Of a DNA stretch of 64,000 nucleotides, positions 25,309-40,300 are shown piece by piece. The DNA lies in assembly GCF_051622035.1 (NCBI RefSeq), contig NC_135359.1:15561501-15625500 (forward strand), read 5' to 3'. A program made the translations under genes and the position numbers. Position 1 is the stretch's first letter. Each line of letters starts with the position of its first letter. The DNA comes from Arctopsyche grandis (taxonomy: Eukaryota; Arthropoda; Insecta; Trichoptera; Hydropsychidae). Below the pieces are notes generated by a model. It was not told the origin of the DNA, ran no database searches, and was given only the letters and a program-made list of their open reading frames with translations.

Positions 25309-28300
25309 CGATATTTATTTAAAATTATGCGAATAATAGCTGTGGATTCAAATAAATTGCAAAAACATTAAACGTGTCACGGAAAATTTAATAGCAACAC
25401 GGGAAAGGAGAATGAAAAGTGTGAAATATTTCAAGATGAAGACATTATAACGAGCTCTTATATTAAAAATTTAAATTCCAAGGAGATAGAGGAGTCCGAA
25501 TATCAACGAGTAAAAATAACCCAATTTATTTCTCCACAGGCGTGCAGTCGAACTTATTATAATTATTATAATATAGAAGTTAAATTTCAAGTATAAGAAT
25601 AACATTAATTCATCATACATACGCCAATCTAAAATGTTCTTATTGATTGATTCATATTACAATTGACTCTAATATACAGATATAACTTCAAATGCATTTA
25701 AAGTGACATCCATTACTACCTATCTCATATCTACATACATCATATTATATACATATTTATGAAGATCAAAAGGTGCAGACACAGAGTGGGTGGGGCATGG
25801 CACGTTTTTTTTTAGATAGTTTTTGCACATACAAAAAAAATGCTCCTAGGTCAAATCTATACCATCGCGTCTATTCTCAATCCCCATCCCCTGGAGGGTT
25901 TTAGTGATATTTTATCCTTGTATTGAAATAAGTTTGACAGTAATTCCCATGTTTGAAGAAATGTAAGAAATTTGTCGAAATAATAAGATCATACGAATTA
26001 ACACAGCTGGAGTCGACTTAAACGTGTCGTGTCATACTTTTATGTGCGTTCTTACTATAGGACCAAAAACACACACTAAACTCACTGACTAATCTACAAA
26101 GTACATTCTTACCCCCAAATACAAATTAACTGAAACATATTTTTGATATTCTAAATTTAAGTTTTCTGCATTTGAACAATTCGAAATATTGATATTTTGA
26201 GACATTAGCGTGACAGAGGAAAGCGCCCCGAGATTATATTTAAATTTTTTCATATATTCTTGCACGGTTTTGTTGTTGAGCGTTTTTTGATGGTGGTTTT
26301 GTCACTACGCGGTTATGTCTCGCGGTTTTGTTGCCTCGCGTTAATGTCGGGGTGGTTTTGTCGGGGCGCTTTTATACCGAGCGATTTTGACCGCCTGCTT
26401 TTCAATTTATGCCGTCACTTTTTCAATCTTACATACCAACGATACTACATAATTATATAGGAAGAAAATTAATTAACATGAATATACGCCCATCACAGCT
26501 GGAAACTACGAGTGCGTTCCGTGCCGCAATTTCTAATTTTTGTTCTTACCATAAGTGGATTCATTCAAACCCTTTACAAACTAAATATGCACAGAATAAG
26601 CACAGTCATATTTTTTTTGAAATAAAATATTTAAGAAAAGATAAGCTAACCACAATTAATCTTTTTATTTTCAAAAGTCATACTTTTTTCGACGGCACTG
26701 ATTCATTAGGAGCTGATTGTTAGTATAACCCATCTTGCCCATAAACATTTCAACCGAGGGCTTCTCAAAACAAACAGCCTGTCGTTGGTTGGAGAGTCGC
26801 CGTTCGAATTTTTCATTGTATATTTTCATTGAATCTATTACTTTTGCATATCGATATGCAATTGTAAACACCTACTGACGAAGACAGCTTCCCATCTTTA
26901 TTTATAGTGTATCGCATCCATCACCGGTCTGTGTAACAAAACATGCCTATTTTTCAAATACACAGCCACATGACGTCGGATAAATATGTCATTTAAGATT
27001 TAAATCGTTTAAATGTTTACGGATCAATGACGCCATTTCAAAGATTCAATCCGAGTTTAAAAAAAAATAAACACGCACATACACATCTTCTTTCGGCACG
27101 TTGATGTACGACTGCGTTTATAATAAGTGGCACTAGATGTGTGGCCTTTCGTAATTCTCACTGACGGTAACTGTCAAAACATTACTGACTACTCGTCAGT
27201 CAGTGAATCGAAACATATTACATCGATATTTTTCAAGAAATTATATTTTGGTTTCACGCAAATTATAGACACGTTGATAAATTTGTGTCTATATAACTAC
27301 TGAGTAAGGTAGAGTCCATTTTTAATATATTTTTGTTGAATTTCTCAGTAACTACGTAGTACTTACGAATTTATATTTTATTTCATTTATAAAGCACGAA
27401 AAAATCAAGTTTTCAGAAGTGTGTGTCGCTTTTTATCGATTTTTGGAACTACGAGTAGATCCATTATATGTGTAATATTAGACTTGACTTTGTTGATCAA
27501 ATCAAATATTCCCCAGTGAAATTATACTTTCACTAGTAAAGGGTATATATTCGCTAACTCAGTCGATATATATGTACATACATATCACACAAATCAGGAC
27601 ATTAAAAACATACTTTAAACTTTGGTGCTAGATCATTACTGCACCAATCGAAAGAAAGGATTGAGGAATTTCCAATTTATGAAATATTTCCATTCAGTTC
27701 CGTTAATAATTCTATTCAGTAATAAAAACGGTCATATAAAGTTGTATTTGGATAAACTGCAAAAGTTGATCTAACATCGAAAAAATTCGCCTAATGATGT
27801 AATTAAACATTTATACCCCGAACAAGATATTGAAAAACTTTTGTCGAAGGTAGAATAAGAATACACAGCATTAAAAGTAAAGTATTTGGAAAATGAATTC
27901 CCTAAAACGCCAGTGAAAGTATACTTTTATATGTATATAATAATACAAATGTATGTGGTTAAGATTTTTTTGGCTTATCACGACTAGACAAGATCTGAAC
28001 CACAATAACCCACTGAGAATATCCATTTGTATTCTAAGTTTTGAAATAAAAGTAAATATATTTCTAAATATATATGTATTTATATTAAAATAAAAGTAAA
28101 TATAAATATATATTTCGATTTGTCAGTTTTAGCCATAAATTGGATTGGATATCCGAGGATGAACACCCTTTTAGATAGAGCATTATGTTTTCACATTGTG
28201 TGTAGCGAGCACAAAGAGCGCGTAAAATCTACATATGAACCGTTATATTTGAAAGTGGCATAAGTCCATTTTTCTTCATTTCGAGAACTATTTCGCAAAA

Positions 28301-31300
28301 CATTAAATTTATTGCTTTACAATATTTAAAAATACTGGTGGCCTGTAGTACTTTTATTCTGCTCTACCGAGATTCTGGACATATCGAATTAAAATAAGTG
28401 ATAACAATTTGTGAATGAAGTCAAACAGAAATAGTGTGTTTGGAACTCAAAATTGGACATCCGCCACTTTCAAATATAACGATGATGCTTTTTATGTGTG
28501 TACTTCTATTTGAAAATCTATTTAATATGTAAAATAATTACAACTATCGTTTACTAATCGTTACAACTATTTTTATCGTTACAACGTTACAACTAATAAT
28601 TACAACATAGAATACTTAAGGTTAACATTGACTGAATTGAACATTTGATTGGAATAGAGGATCATACGGAGATTTTTTCACCAATATAAGTTCGATTTAA
28701 TCTAGAGAAACGCTCAATATTTATCCGTACAAGCTTTGATACTCGGAAAAGTGGAAAAAGGTTGGCGATCGAGTCCCTCCGTTTCTCGGAGAGTTTTCAA
28801 AATTGTTTACGAGTGGCGGTGTCTTTTCAGTAGCGTTTAAAGAGCGCTAAGTTAAATATTATCGCCTCAGAAATTGTTACAATTTTATTAGCGGAGATGT
28901 ATATTGCTACCATATGCTGGGAACTACGCGTGCCAATAATAGAAAGTGCTCTCGCATCCCGGACACTTTACCGCCGGCAAACGATCCGTCTTTATTTATT
29001 TTATTTTTTCCTCTTATTCCGTTTCGATTTCGCTGTTTCGCGGCAAAGCTATAAATTATGCACGTTCAAGTGGAAGCGGAGAGCACTCACCAATCGTCGG
29101 GATCGCAATCTCGAAAACCTTTCGCGAACGGATTACTCGCAATTTTCAACTGGGTGATCTGAAATAATAAATATTATATTATATACATATATGCTTGTGA
29201 TGGAACAACTTCAGTTTGATTTATTGCTACGGAGCACTTATGAACTTACTCGGTGGTTTTGGTAGGCGGTCACGGCCGTGAAGCAAGTCTCGGGAAAAAC
29301 GAACGTTCGGTAGTTTGCCGTTGTGTCAGCTGGTGGAGCACCTCTCGGAGGCAAGTACACTACGTGGAATCGGGGCTGGTATCGATGCATCGAGTTTAAT
29401 ATTATCTGAAATTGAATGTTGTAATATGTACATACATAAAATATTTTAATTTTTACCATATATGTTATAACAGGTTGGCTCAAATCGACACCTATGGTCA
29501 AACTTGTTCATATTGTAACGTAGGAACATGAGAGAGAGAGTATCCACCACTAGTCTAAGTGCATTCGTGGGTGAACAATAGATACCTCATATTAGGCTAA
29601 CGGGACTAACAAAGGATACGCTGGAGCTCTCACGAACCTGGGTGAATGCGTGCGTAAACAGACTCGACAGGGCAGACCTTTAAGTGCCTAGATAATAGAC
29701 ATATTAATGGATCGGGGAAGCTGTGCTGTGCAATTAGTTCTATATATAGGTACACAAGGTAGATTAGATTATTCTGGAGTGAGCGGTAGTCCCGTGTGAA
29801 CCTCTTCAATCAGTGAATAATTTACGTATGTGGGATTTAGTTTTCTAACCTAGAATAATGCATGTATGATTGATTAGGTTGGCATGCATGAGTAGAATGA
29901 ATGGTGAAGTTGGCAGTACGTAATGTGTCGGAACAGTTTAAATCATTGTAGCGCTCCACCTAATAAACAATGTTTTAAACCGCTCAACGATTCTCATTTC
30001 ACTGTACCGCCTATGTTTCCTGACAACCAGATATATATATCTTGCCAGAAAAATATCGTCGATCAGTGTTTCTTGCCAGTGATGACATATGGGTGTGAAA
30101 CTTGAGAATTGAACACCAAATGCACTTAAAGAAGTATGGAACGCTGTTTGCTTGGCATAATGAGAAGAGATAGAAAACGGATGTGGTTTAGAAGTATGAC
30201 AAAGGTGGTTGACGTAATAGTGAGGGTAAAGAGATTAAAATGGCAATGGGTGAATCACGTAGCTAGAAGAACGGACGATAGACGAACGAAAGAAGTGAAG
30301 AATTGTACCCGAGAGAATGTAAAAGGGTGTAAGGAAGGCCGCAGGGGAAATGAGTGGGTGAAATCAGAAAAACGTGTGGGGTGACATGGATGAGATGGAA
30401 AGATGAGAGAGAAGTATGTTTGAGAGGCTTTCACCAAGCAATAGATGGCGAATGGCTGTGAATGAATTATTATAAATTAGACAGTGGTGACAAGTAGAGG
30501 GTAGGTAATCAATATTGTGAAGAACCGTTTCAACAATCAAATCAAATAAATTGACAAACTCTGATTGGAAACGATCAACTTGGAGTCACAAATATTCATA
30601 CAGAAGTACATACTTCAAATCATATCGCAGCTAAATCGCAAATTAAGATAAATTAAATGAATAGTATTAAAGAAACTAGGACGGATCATTTTTGGCACTG
30701 CCACAAGATTAAAAATTTAATTCACATTACAGATTGCAATTTTTAATAGGATGATACTGAAATCATTATTTATTCACGAGTTATGGTAATGGTAATGTAT
30801 GGACGTTAACCACAAGACTACTACATACATAATCAAATGCATGCAGAGAAGCGTGGAAGATGTATATTTTGAACAAAAAAAAAAGGGATGGAAAGAAGAA
30901 CACATGGAAGGAAATTATATCTCAAAAAGGCTGACAATTGGTGATACATATAATTGAGCGATTGGATGACAGATTGAAAAAAAAATCGCTAGAATTGTGT
31001 CTGTGAAAAAAGGGAATAGAAAGGTCTGTGGGAATCTGAAAGAACGTTGGGTAGACAGATTGAAATTTTTTTTTAAAAATTGTAGTTATAAAATTATTGA
31101 TGTAATAAAGGATATTGAATATGTAATTGAGGAATATTGTTTGTTAAAATTGTCTTCTATGAATATAATAGGAGTATTTAAACTTGCTTTATCAAGCATT
31201 TAAGCCTACATATATTTGAGAGTAAAAGTGATAAAAGCAACTTAATTACAAACATTTTCACTTACATGTCCATTATCATCCAATTGATTGTTGGTTAGTT

Positions 31301-34300
31301 TCAGTTTGTCAAACGAAACTAGCTGCTTCATCCATTGAGATCCTGGAGCTGGTGAATCAGGGTGCACATGGATGCGGGGTGGTGACGTAGGATCGGCTTT
31401 TCCGGCGACGACCCATGACGAGCTAACAGCGATAAGCAAAATAAAAAAAATAATATATGTATGTATATATATATATATACATGAAAAATGTCTTATACGA
31501 AAATTTGTCATTCTAAATTATCTGAAGGATTGCAAACATCTGGGACGTACGACCCATCTGCTAAAACTTGCCGTGTAAAACCGTTTCGAACGATAAGATA
31601 AATTTGCCTCAAAAACTTTACGCTCCACTTGAAAATACCCTACCAATCGAAGCCAACCACTTTAAACTGCGGTGGGTAAAACACTTCATAATTTTTAAAC
31701 GCACCTGTGAAAAGCGTATCTGTATCTCTTGTCATCCACGGGCACAAAGTCCATAATTAGCATATAGTCAGCAGACGGATCCAAACCACCCAATCGAGCC
31801 TGGAAAGCCGGAAACATTCTACGACCAGCTTTCGTCACAATCATTTCTGTACCCAGCTCGTGAAACTCGTCCCACAAAGGTTTCATTTCTAATATTGCGC
31901 AGCAGGATGCAAGACTCGGATGGATCGGCAAACTCTGCAATAGTTGAAAGTTTTCATTGCTAATTTTATTTACCACTACATCTAGTACTTTAATTATATA
32001 CATAGAGATACTAAACCTCTTTTCTTTGGGTCGATCTGTGTAATGGAAGGGGTGTAGAGTCGTCATTGTCAGAGCCGGAATCTCCTGCTATTCCGGCACT
32101 TGGAGAGCACACGTCAGTTCCGCCAGTGCGAGAATCCAACCTGCTTCTTCCAGCGCTCTGAAGACATGCTGAAAACAAAGGCGAAATGTACATTTAGATT
32201 TATAAATTAAAATCAATTGAAAGCATACTGCATCATATTGGGCATAATCTGCATTCGAGTGGGAATATGAGGCAGGGACACGGCGTCAACCCAGAAGAGG
32301 CGAAAGAGCCAGAGACACTCGAAATAAATTTCAAAGTTCAATACCGTCTTGGTTGGATGCCGTTCATCTATTTGGCTATTGTCCCCTTGGCTAGTTAGAG
32401 GCGCATACTTCGAGTGCGTGAGCAATCTTCAATGGAATGTTTTCCCTCGGGAAACTTAGCGTCCCCACTCATGCATTGTATGCAGAGTTATTCAGGGCAG
32501 CAAATTCAACAACGACGAACTTATTATGATTATTTTGGAACAGATTAAATTTTATGCACGTACATATATACATACATATGTATGTTATAGTCGAAGAGTA
32601 TTTTCAGTTGTAATATATTCCAACTGGCGTTTTAGGTCATTCATATTCGAATACAATTCAACTAATAAATCATAGCTCTACAAGTGCAAATATACTTTTA
32701 ACAATGTGCGCCAATTGTAATATAACAGTTGAGTTTTGACAGTTCTAATGTTTTTACGAATGCTTTAGAATTCAATAATGCGTAAAAATTTGCTAGGTAT
32801 TATCAATAAAGGTAATTAGTACCGTATTACGATAGCTCTAAGAATGTGTTCAAAACAAAAATGTGACTGTCCAACTCAATTCACTAGTCGAATGTCGTTT
32901 TCACGAAAACCTAACTTGGTAACAACTTATAGTTGAAGTGTATTTTCAGTTGTAATGTATTTTGACTGGTTGGAATGTAATTCGCCATATGAATCAACTT
33001 ACGTTCGTTAGACAGAATATATTCCAACTAGTCAAAATATATTACAACTGAAAACTCACTTCAACTATAACGGTAGTTGGCACCATGTTAGATGGAATGC
33101 ATTCCAACTAGTCAAAATATATTTCAACAGGAAGAGACACTTCAACTGTAAAATATATATTTTTTATGTTTTAAGAAAAATTCTTATCAGCATCAAAAAT
33201 ATTTCATCTGATTTGAATCCTTATGAGTAGAGGTAGGATAGTCACAGTGCTATCCATTGTTCGGCAAACCTTTAACAATGCATTTACAACCTTTGAACAA
33301 TACACGGCCCCCTCAGGTTCCAGTGACTACTTATGAGTGCATTTATTTTTAGTGTAAGGAAATTTTATACTTTTTACTTTTATATTGTACCATAATGATT
33401 CAATAAGCTAATATTTAGTAAATATTCATATGTACATATGAAGGTATATTCTTGAAAGCTCATAGGAGTATTGCTCCTCCATATTCCTCTCCTCTTCTAT
33501 GTAATCATCCAGTTTATTATACAACTGAGATCCTTTATGTACAATTACATATGTACGTTTGGTATTAAAAGATGCATACTCCTTCATTGATTTTTGGCAC
33601 AATTACTTAATAGTTTGGCTAAGTTGAGTTATTAATGCAATTTTTTTCCCGTCTTAAAATTTTATCACAGTACATTGGTAACTTTTCAAAGTAACGTTCC
33701 ACTTAGTTTGCCAATACAATGTATAAAACATTGATTTAGAATCATATATCGATTAATTTCCAAAATCCATAATTGAAAAACCAATGGGTAAAAAATTTGT
33801 AGAAAATAAAAACTAATAGTGTTTATACAATTATATAGGATTCATAGATACATGGATACAATTATATAGAATTATATAGGATTCATTATAAAAAAATCAT
33901 TTTTATAATGAATCCTAATATATTGCAATATTTATTCAATTAGGTTTTGTGGACGTGTATATTGAACACAGGAACAGCAATAATATTCGTAGTAAATATG
34001 CGCTGCTTAATTTTTAAATTTATTGATAATTTAAATAATATATGTATGTACATATCTGTCAAAGTGAAATAAATTAAAAAAATTGCAGGTGAAATAAAAT
34101 CAAAATTCAAAAGTAAAGATTTGATTTTAAACATAAATTCATAGAAAATGATTGATATTGATTGTTCACTACAATTTAAATAAAACGATTATGGCTTAAC
34201 TTTTCTAAAAATGATTGACAGTTAAATTTTCGACGCAAGTTCAGCAAGACTTTCAATGACTGTCATATTTGAAAACAATCTATAATTTTAATGTCTGGTC

Positions 34301-37300
34301 TGTATCTGCGGCGAACATATTCTACATACATACATATATACATCATCTTCAAACCAAATTTACATTATGCGATGATATCGATCAGATCCGCACGGTCCAT
34401 ATGTGAAATATGTGAAAATCAATGGTAATCCGATTTGGGAGGCGTCAAAATGCTATTTTAAATAGATATGTTCTAAATCTTCGATTTAGGCTTAATGAAT
34501 ACATACGTTGGAGTGACCCTGTATTCGATTATATTTATTTAAATTTAACATGTCAATTTATTACATTTAATTAAATTATACGTTAATATATGTGTCAACG
34601 CGACGTGACCAATTTCAAGAAATTTATTATTCTTCAGCATATTTTTAAGCATTTCAAATATTCAACGATGATACGAAGTGAATTTGAAACTCGAACATTT
34701 TGATTTATTGGCGACTACACGATTCTTTCGCTTTTATTTCCCTTTAAAATGAACACCTTTGATTTATGGTCACGTGCGGCTATAAAGAGTACATATTTGT
34801 GTCCGATATTTTTCTTGACATTGATATACATACACAGCATAACACATTCACCGAAATTATACATTTTAAATGTAGATTATAGTCATCCTTGTACGTAAGG
34901 AAGCGCTCGTTGTTCTGGCATGAATGATGTGGACCAATTCCCGTTGGCTGTTAACAATGGACAACAATTCGACCAATGTTGCATGGCGCGTGCCCGACAC
35001 TTAAATTTATTAGTTCAGTTCACCAGGTGACACTTGCGAGGATCGCAGTCTGCCAATTTGACCAAGACCAATCAGACGAAATAGATATCTAGAGCTTGCC
35101 GACCGAACGGACAATATACATACATAAGTACATAGTTTAAAGATGCTAGTGTGATGCCTGTTTATATTTATGAAAATTTCTTCAAAAATCGTTTAAACCC
35201 TTCAGAGTTAAAATATTAGAGTATCAGGTTGGTCGGTTCATTCCGATACATTGTATATAAATGTCTTCAGAGACGGAAACAGGGGCGTCACATTGTGGCA
35301 CGCGAGCGTCTTAATAATTTATGTGCCTTATGGCATCTGGGCGACGGTTATAAAATTCGCCGTATTTAAGATCAAATTATAGACTTTCAAAGCTTTGCAA
35401 ACTTTTTTTCTACTTTTTAAATAATTTACATACATAGATAGTCATTACATACATATGTATAAACAATTTGAAATAAATGGAAATTCAACACTATGTGCAA
35501 TATTTGAGTCGTGGAACTTGATTGACAGCTTTATATTTTATTCTATATGTTACAGTCGAAATGTATTTTCAGTTGTAATACATTCCAAGTGACGTTTTAG
35601 GTCATTCATATTCGAATACAATTCAACTAGTAAATTATATCTCTACAAGTGCAAATACACTTTCAACAATGTGCACCAGCTGTAATATAATATAACAGTT
35701 GAGTTTTGACAGTTCTAATGTTTTTACGAATGCTTTAAAATTCAATAATGCGTTAATATTTGCTAGGTATTATAAATTATGGTAATGAGTAAACTAGTAT
35801 GTTCATAAATGAACTAAATGTACACTTGGACTGTAATGCACATATACTCCATATGTATCTTCATATATGCTATATAGTAAAATTGTGAATTGGTCCCATT
35901 TAGTGGTCTCAAACCTGTGTATTCGAATATTTATATACAAACTTTGTCGATTAGATGCAATGTACATATGTATGTATGTACATATGTATATACTGGACTA
36001 GAATTCTGATAAAATTTTAATTATATTTTGACCTTTTCAATACTCAGCCTAAATATTTTGAAGTTTATTATTCGATATTCAATATTGGAATGGTTCAAAT
36101 ATTTGTTTAATTTAATCGTATTGTTTAAAAAGCGAGAATATTGATTTTTTAAATTTATTTTGCTTTATTATTTTTGAATATTTAAATTTTAAGATTTGTT
36201 TTTCAATGTTTCCTTATATGATTCTAGACAATACTTATACGATCGTTAAGACCTTTTTGGAATAGATTTAAAGATAACAACATGTGGTAACGATTTGCAA
36301 AATCGTATAAACACAGAATTGGGTTTGCTTGTCAGAAAAATTTAAATAATATTTCAAATACATATGTATGTATGTATGTAAATATGTTTATGATCTAATT
36401 TAAACATTGTTGCAGTGGGTTTATTGTTAGTGTAAATATAATGGCGTTCTAGTCATGGTGTATTGAATAACTTGTTAGACTAGAATTTCTGTATTTTATA
36501 AATGATATTAAATAAAATATAGGCGTTGATGAAAAACAGTTTGAGAGTAGGTTTGTCCGCAAGTAATGATAACATAATTAAGGTAAATTTTCGCTTTCAT
36601 TCACGATTTATACAGAGTCACACGAGATGGTTATTTATGCCGGGAGATTTCGAATTTGGTCGTCGGAAACCGACACATAAATCTTCTTTGCTGGCGGGCT
36701 TGCCCCAGCAGTTGAGCCACCGCGCTTTAAAAAAGATTTATGCCATGAATTTGTTGCACTAATTATTTGGCGTAAGACCTATTTGTTGTCTCGATCGCTA
36801 TGCCTATTTTTTGACATGTCATGTGTTCGGTATGCAAGAACATTTATATTGTCAGTAGTCTCGGGTGCTTCTTTCCCTAAAAAGTAAACATTTAATTGCA
36901 TTTGATTGTTTTATTTATATACGTAATTTTTAATTGATGAGACAGCCCTCGTACGACATTTGCGTTTAGATCCCGTCACTCAGATATTGTGTGAGTATTT
37001 TAACGTGGCATTTTGACGTTGACACTTTTGAGTCAACCGACACCTACATACATGAAACAAAGCTACTCTTCCTAATGACCATGTGTTTTTATTATATTTT
37101 CACCTTTCTGTTTGAAAACAATCTAACAAATGAGATTTAAATTATCAAGCGTGAAATATTGTCACATAGCTTTAGTTGTACATACATATATATGAATTGG
37201 TTCAGAAGCATCAAAAATAAAATTAAGTATTTAATTCATATTAATAATCTCTTTTAATACCTACATATGTATCTTTAATTTGTAAGTCATCTTTCGTTAA

Positions 37301-40300
37301 GATATTAATTCAAGTAAATTAGTGATATAAATACATATAGTATCTTGTGTATGTGCATATGCATGTATGTACATACATACATACATTTGTCCTACACATG
37401 TTTCCTATTTATGTATATGTTACAGGCAAAGTGTATTACCAGTTGTGATATATTTTGACTAGTTAAAATATGTTTCATCTATCCACGTAGTAATCTGAGA
37501 TACTCACTCTCATATGAAACAATGGATTTACAATCTGACTGGTCAGAATCAGTCAATATTTATTCCATTCTTCGTTGTATTCCGTTTCTTTTATGTGTTT
37601 ACTTTTTGAATATGATTCACAGAACCAGGCTTTCAATGCGGCCTGATTTCGATGTATGTTATTTACAGTATTGCTTTTAATGAAAATATCACTTGACTAC
37701 TAATTTGAGTCGAAAAGTCGCATTTTTGTTTTGAACACATTCTTGGGATTATCGTAATATGCCATAATCTCAAACTCTTTGGCATAATTTTGTAATGGTA
37801 AGTAATATTAACGCGTTGTTGTATCCTAAAGCATTCTGTAAAAAAAATCTGAATAATTCAAGCTAATATATAATAACTAGTGAGTACTGTATTTCCGCTT
37901 GTAGATACTAGTTAATTTGTGTTCAAATATAAATTATATAAATAGCCAGATCAATAATACATATTACAACTGGTAATACACTTCGACGGTAACATACATT
38001 ATATTTTGTATAATTTAGTTGTTCAGAAGTTTGTTATGAGTATATCATTGGTGTGGTGGTTATAATGACGAAATAAAATAGTCAAAATTATATTAAGCAT
38101 TTAAATATAAAATTCAATAGTTCGGTTATGGTTTACAGTTGTATTTTTTGCTCAGCAGGCAACCCATGGACAAATAAGATTTATAATAAACTTGAAGTGG
38201 ACGAACTCATACAAATGTATGTCACACACCATTGGTCGTTGTGTGCGGTCTTAACGGTTCAACCCCAAATATAGTACCAACATATATAGTTAATTGAAAC
38301 ATTATGAAATAAATATGTATATTTAGTTTTGAAAAGCGAATATCTTGTGAACATTTGTAGCAAAAAAGGATCCAGAGATAGCTGGGTGGTTGAAGTGATA
38401 TTTTGATAAGGACAGCTACCAAAGGAGTATCACCGGTTTAACGGTACTGTTTTCAAGGGCTTGGTGATTTATACGCGTTTCAAATGCCGTTTGTGGTTTC
38501 AGCATTAATACCAGACAAGTCGTGACATACCGAAACAAACTGCTCGCGCATGCTTCGAAATCCAAAATTCCATGTCGCATCCCCCTCACGATATTTGACG
38601 AATTTTTTTGAACACACTTCAAAGTGTCTCGTTTTCGGGTAGAAAACGAGACACTTTCGGGTGTTTTTGGGGTAGAAAAATATCCACACAAATTCCTCAG
38701 TTCGGATAACAATTGTTGAACAATAACAATAAATATATTAAAAGTATTGTGCAAGTAATTATATGACAGGTATAAAAGCTTGATCAAAAAGCATGAGAAC
38801 AATAAGTAAAATATCATGTTTTTGAAAATGAAATTTGATCGAAAGTTGTGTATTTGTGTACCATGTTCCTGGTTTGACAAATGGCAATCAATCATTTCCC
38901 GTAGACAAATGTGTCTATTTTTTTGCATATATATTTCAAGAGTTTTGGAAAAAGACCACACGTACTACGTCTGAAGTTCAAAATATTCTTTATATAATTT
39001 TTTTTTGCATTCTTGTGTTCGTATATGCTACTGGTATTTCTTCAGAAAAAAAATCAATTAAATTGTAACATTATCTATCGAGTTCACAGGAGGTCTGTCG
39101 AAAATATTTATGTTCGCATAATACGGTCTCATGGACCGGAACGTGCGGGCAAAATGAAGTAGTATTTAGTCAGCCTTCTCTAATGACCCTATAACTGTTG
39201 GGGTCCTTGTTCTAAGCGATTTTATTTTTAAATTTCAGAGCTTCCGAAATTCATTTTAAAATTTGTGATTTCTGAATTGTAATTATAATAGATGATTAAA
39301 TAAAAATCTTTATAAGATTTTTGTTATGCTATAAATAAGATAAATATAAAGAAGATTTCCGTATATGGGTTATTGTTACGGGTGTATCTTCCTATTGAAA
39401 TATATTTTGACTAGTTGAAATATATTCCGTCTAGCCCTTTAATTCATATGGCGAATTGCATTCCAACTGGTCAAAATATATTACAACTGAAAATACACTT
39501 CAACTATAAGTTGGCTAGATGGAAAGATTTGGTTAGGTTTTTAGGACTAGTAAATTGAGTTGGAAGGTCATATTTTTGTTTCGAACGCATCTTAATACGA
39601 TATTGCGTAATACTTCGCATATAAAAGAATTACTAAATCCTAAAGAATTCGCTAAATCATCAGAACTGTTAAAGCTCAACTGTCAAATATATTAATTCAA
39701 TTTAAAGCCATTTTAAAAAAGCCGGAACGAGAGATTGGGAAGTAATATTTTTAGAAGATGTTTGGTGGAGATAATATGTAACGATCTCGCATTTTAAATA
39801 TTATTTTTAAATGATTTTTATTATGTTCACAATACATTATGTTTTATATATTTCATTTTTACCATAGAAGCCATGACAGGGATGCCATGTGACAAGTGAC
39901 ACATATGATCAAACTTGTAAATAAAAAAAACTTGTACATACGTTTACTAAACAGTAAACGCATTCTACACACAATGTACATACATATGTACGTATATTTT
40001 ACGATCAACAAATTCAGATTTGCGATAACAGAGGAGGGGATGTCGATTTTATTGGATCCGTCAAAATAATTAAGACGGTCGATCTAGATTTAATAACTAT
40101 CCAGATCTTGTCAGAATAATTACTCGATTCCACCCGGGAATTGAATCCTCGACCTCTCTACTGGTAAATGGCGTAACTAGTGAGCTATTCTGTAAACGTA
40201 TTAGGTATAAAGCAAATTGCGTTTAGGTAATCTGTGTTTATACCTGGAGCGAATTAATATCTTGTTGTAATCACTGAGACTCTTCATAAGTGTATTAATA

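Noticed and set aside
26671-26871. 66-codon minus-strand frame in the org-1 intron, considered as the missing exon after the T-box.
   Set aside because: It lacks the expected continuation of TBX1 (Pro-Arg-Asn-like after Trp) and no acceptor in the needed phase was seen at its start.
36526-36762. 78-codon plus-strand frame in org-1 intron 1.
   Set aside because: No homology or signal recognised; part of it is a small GC hairpin.
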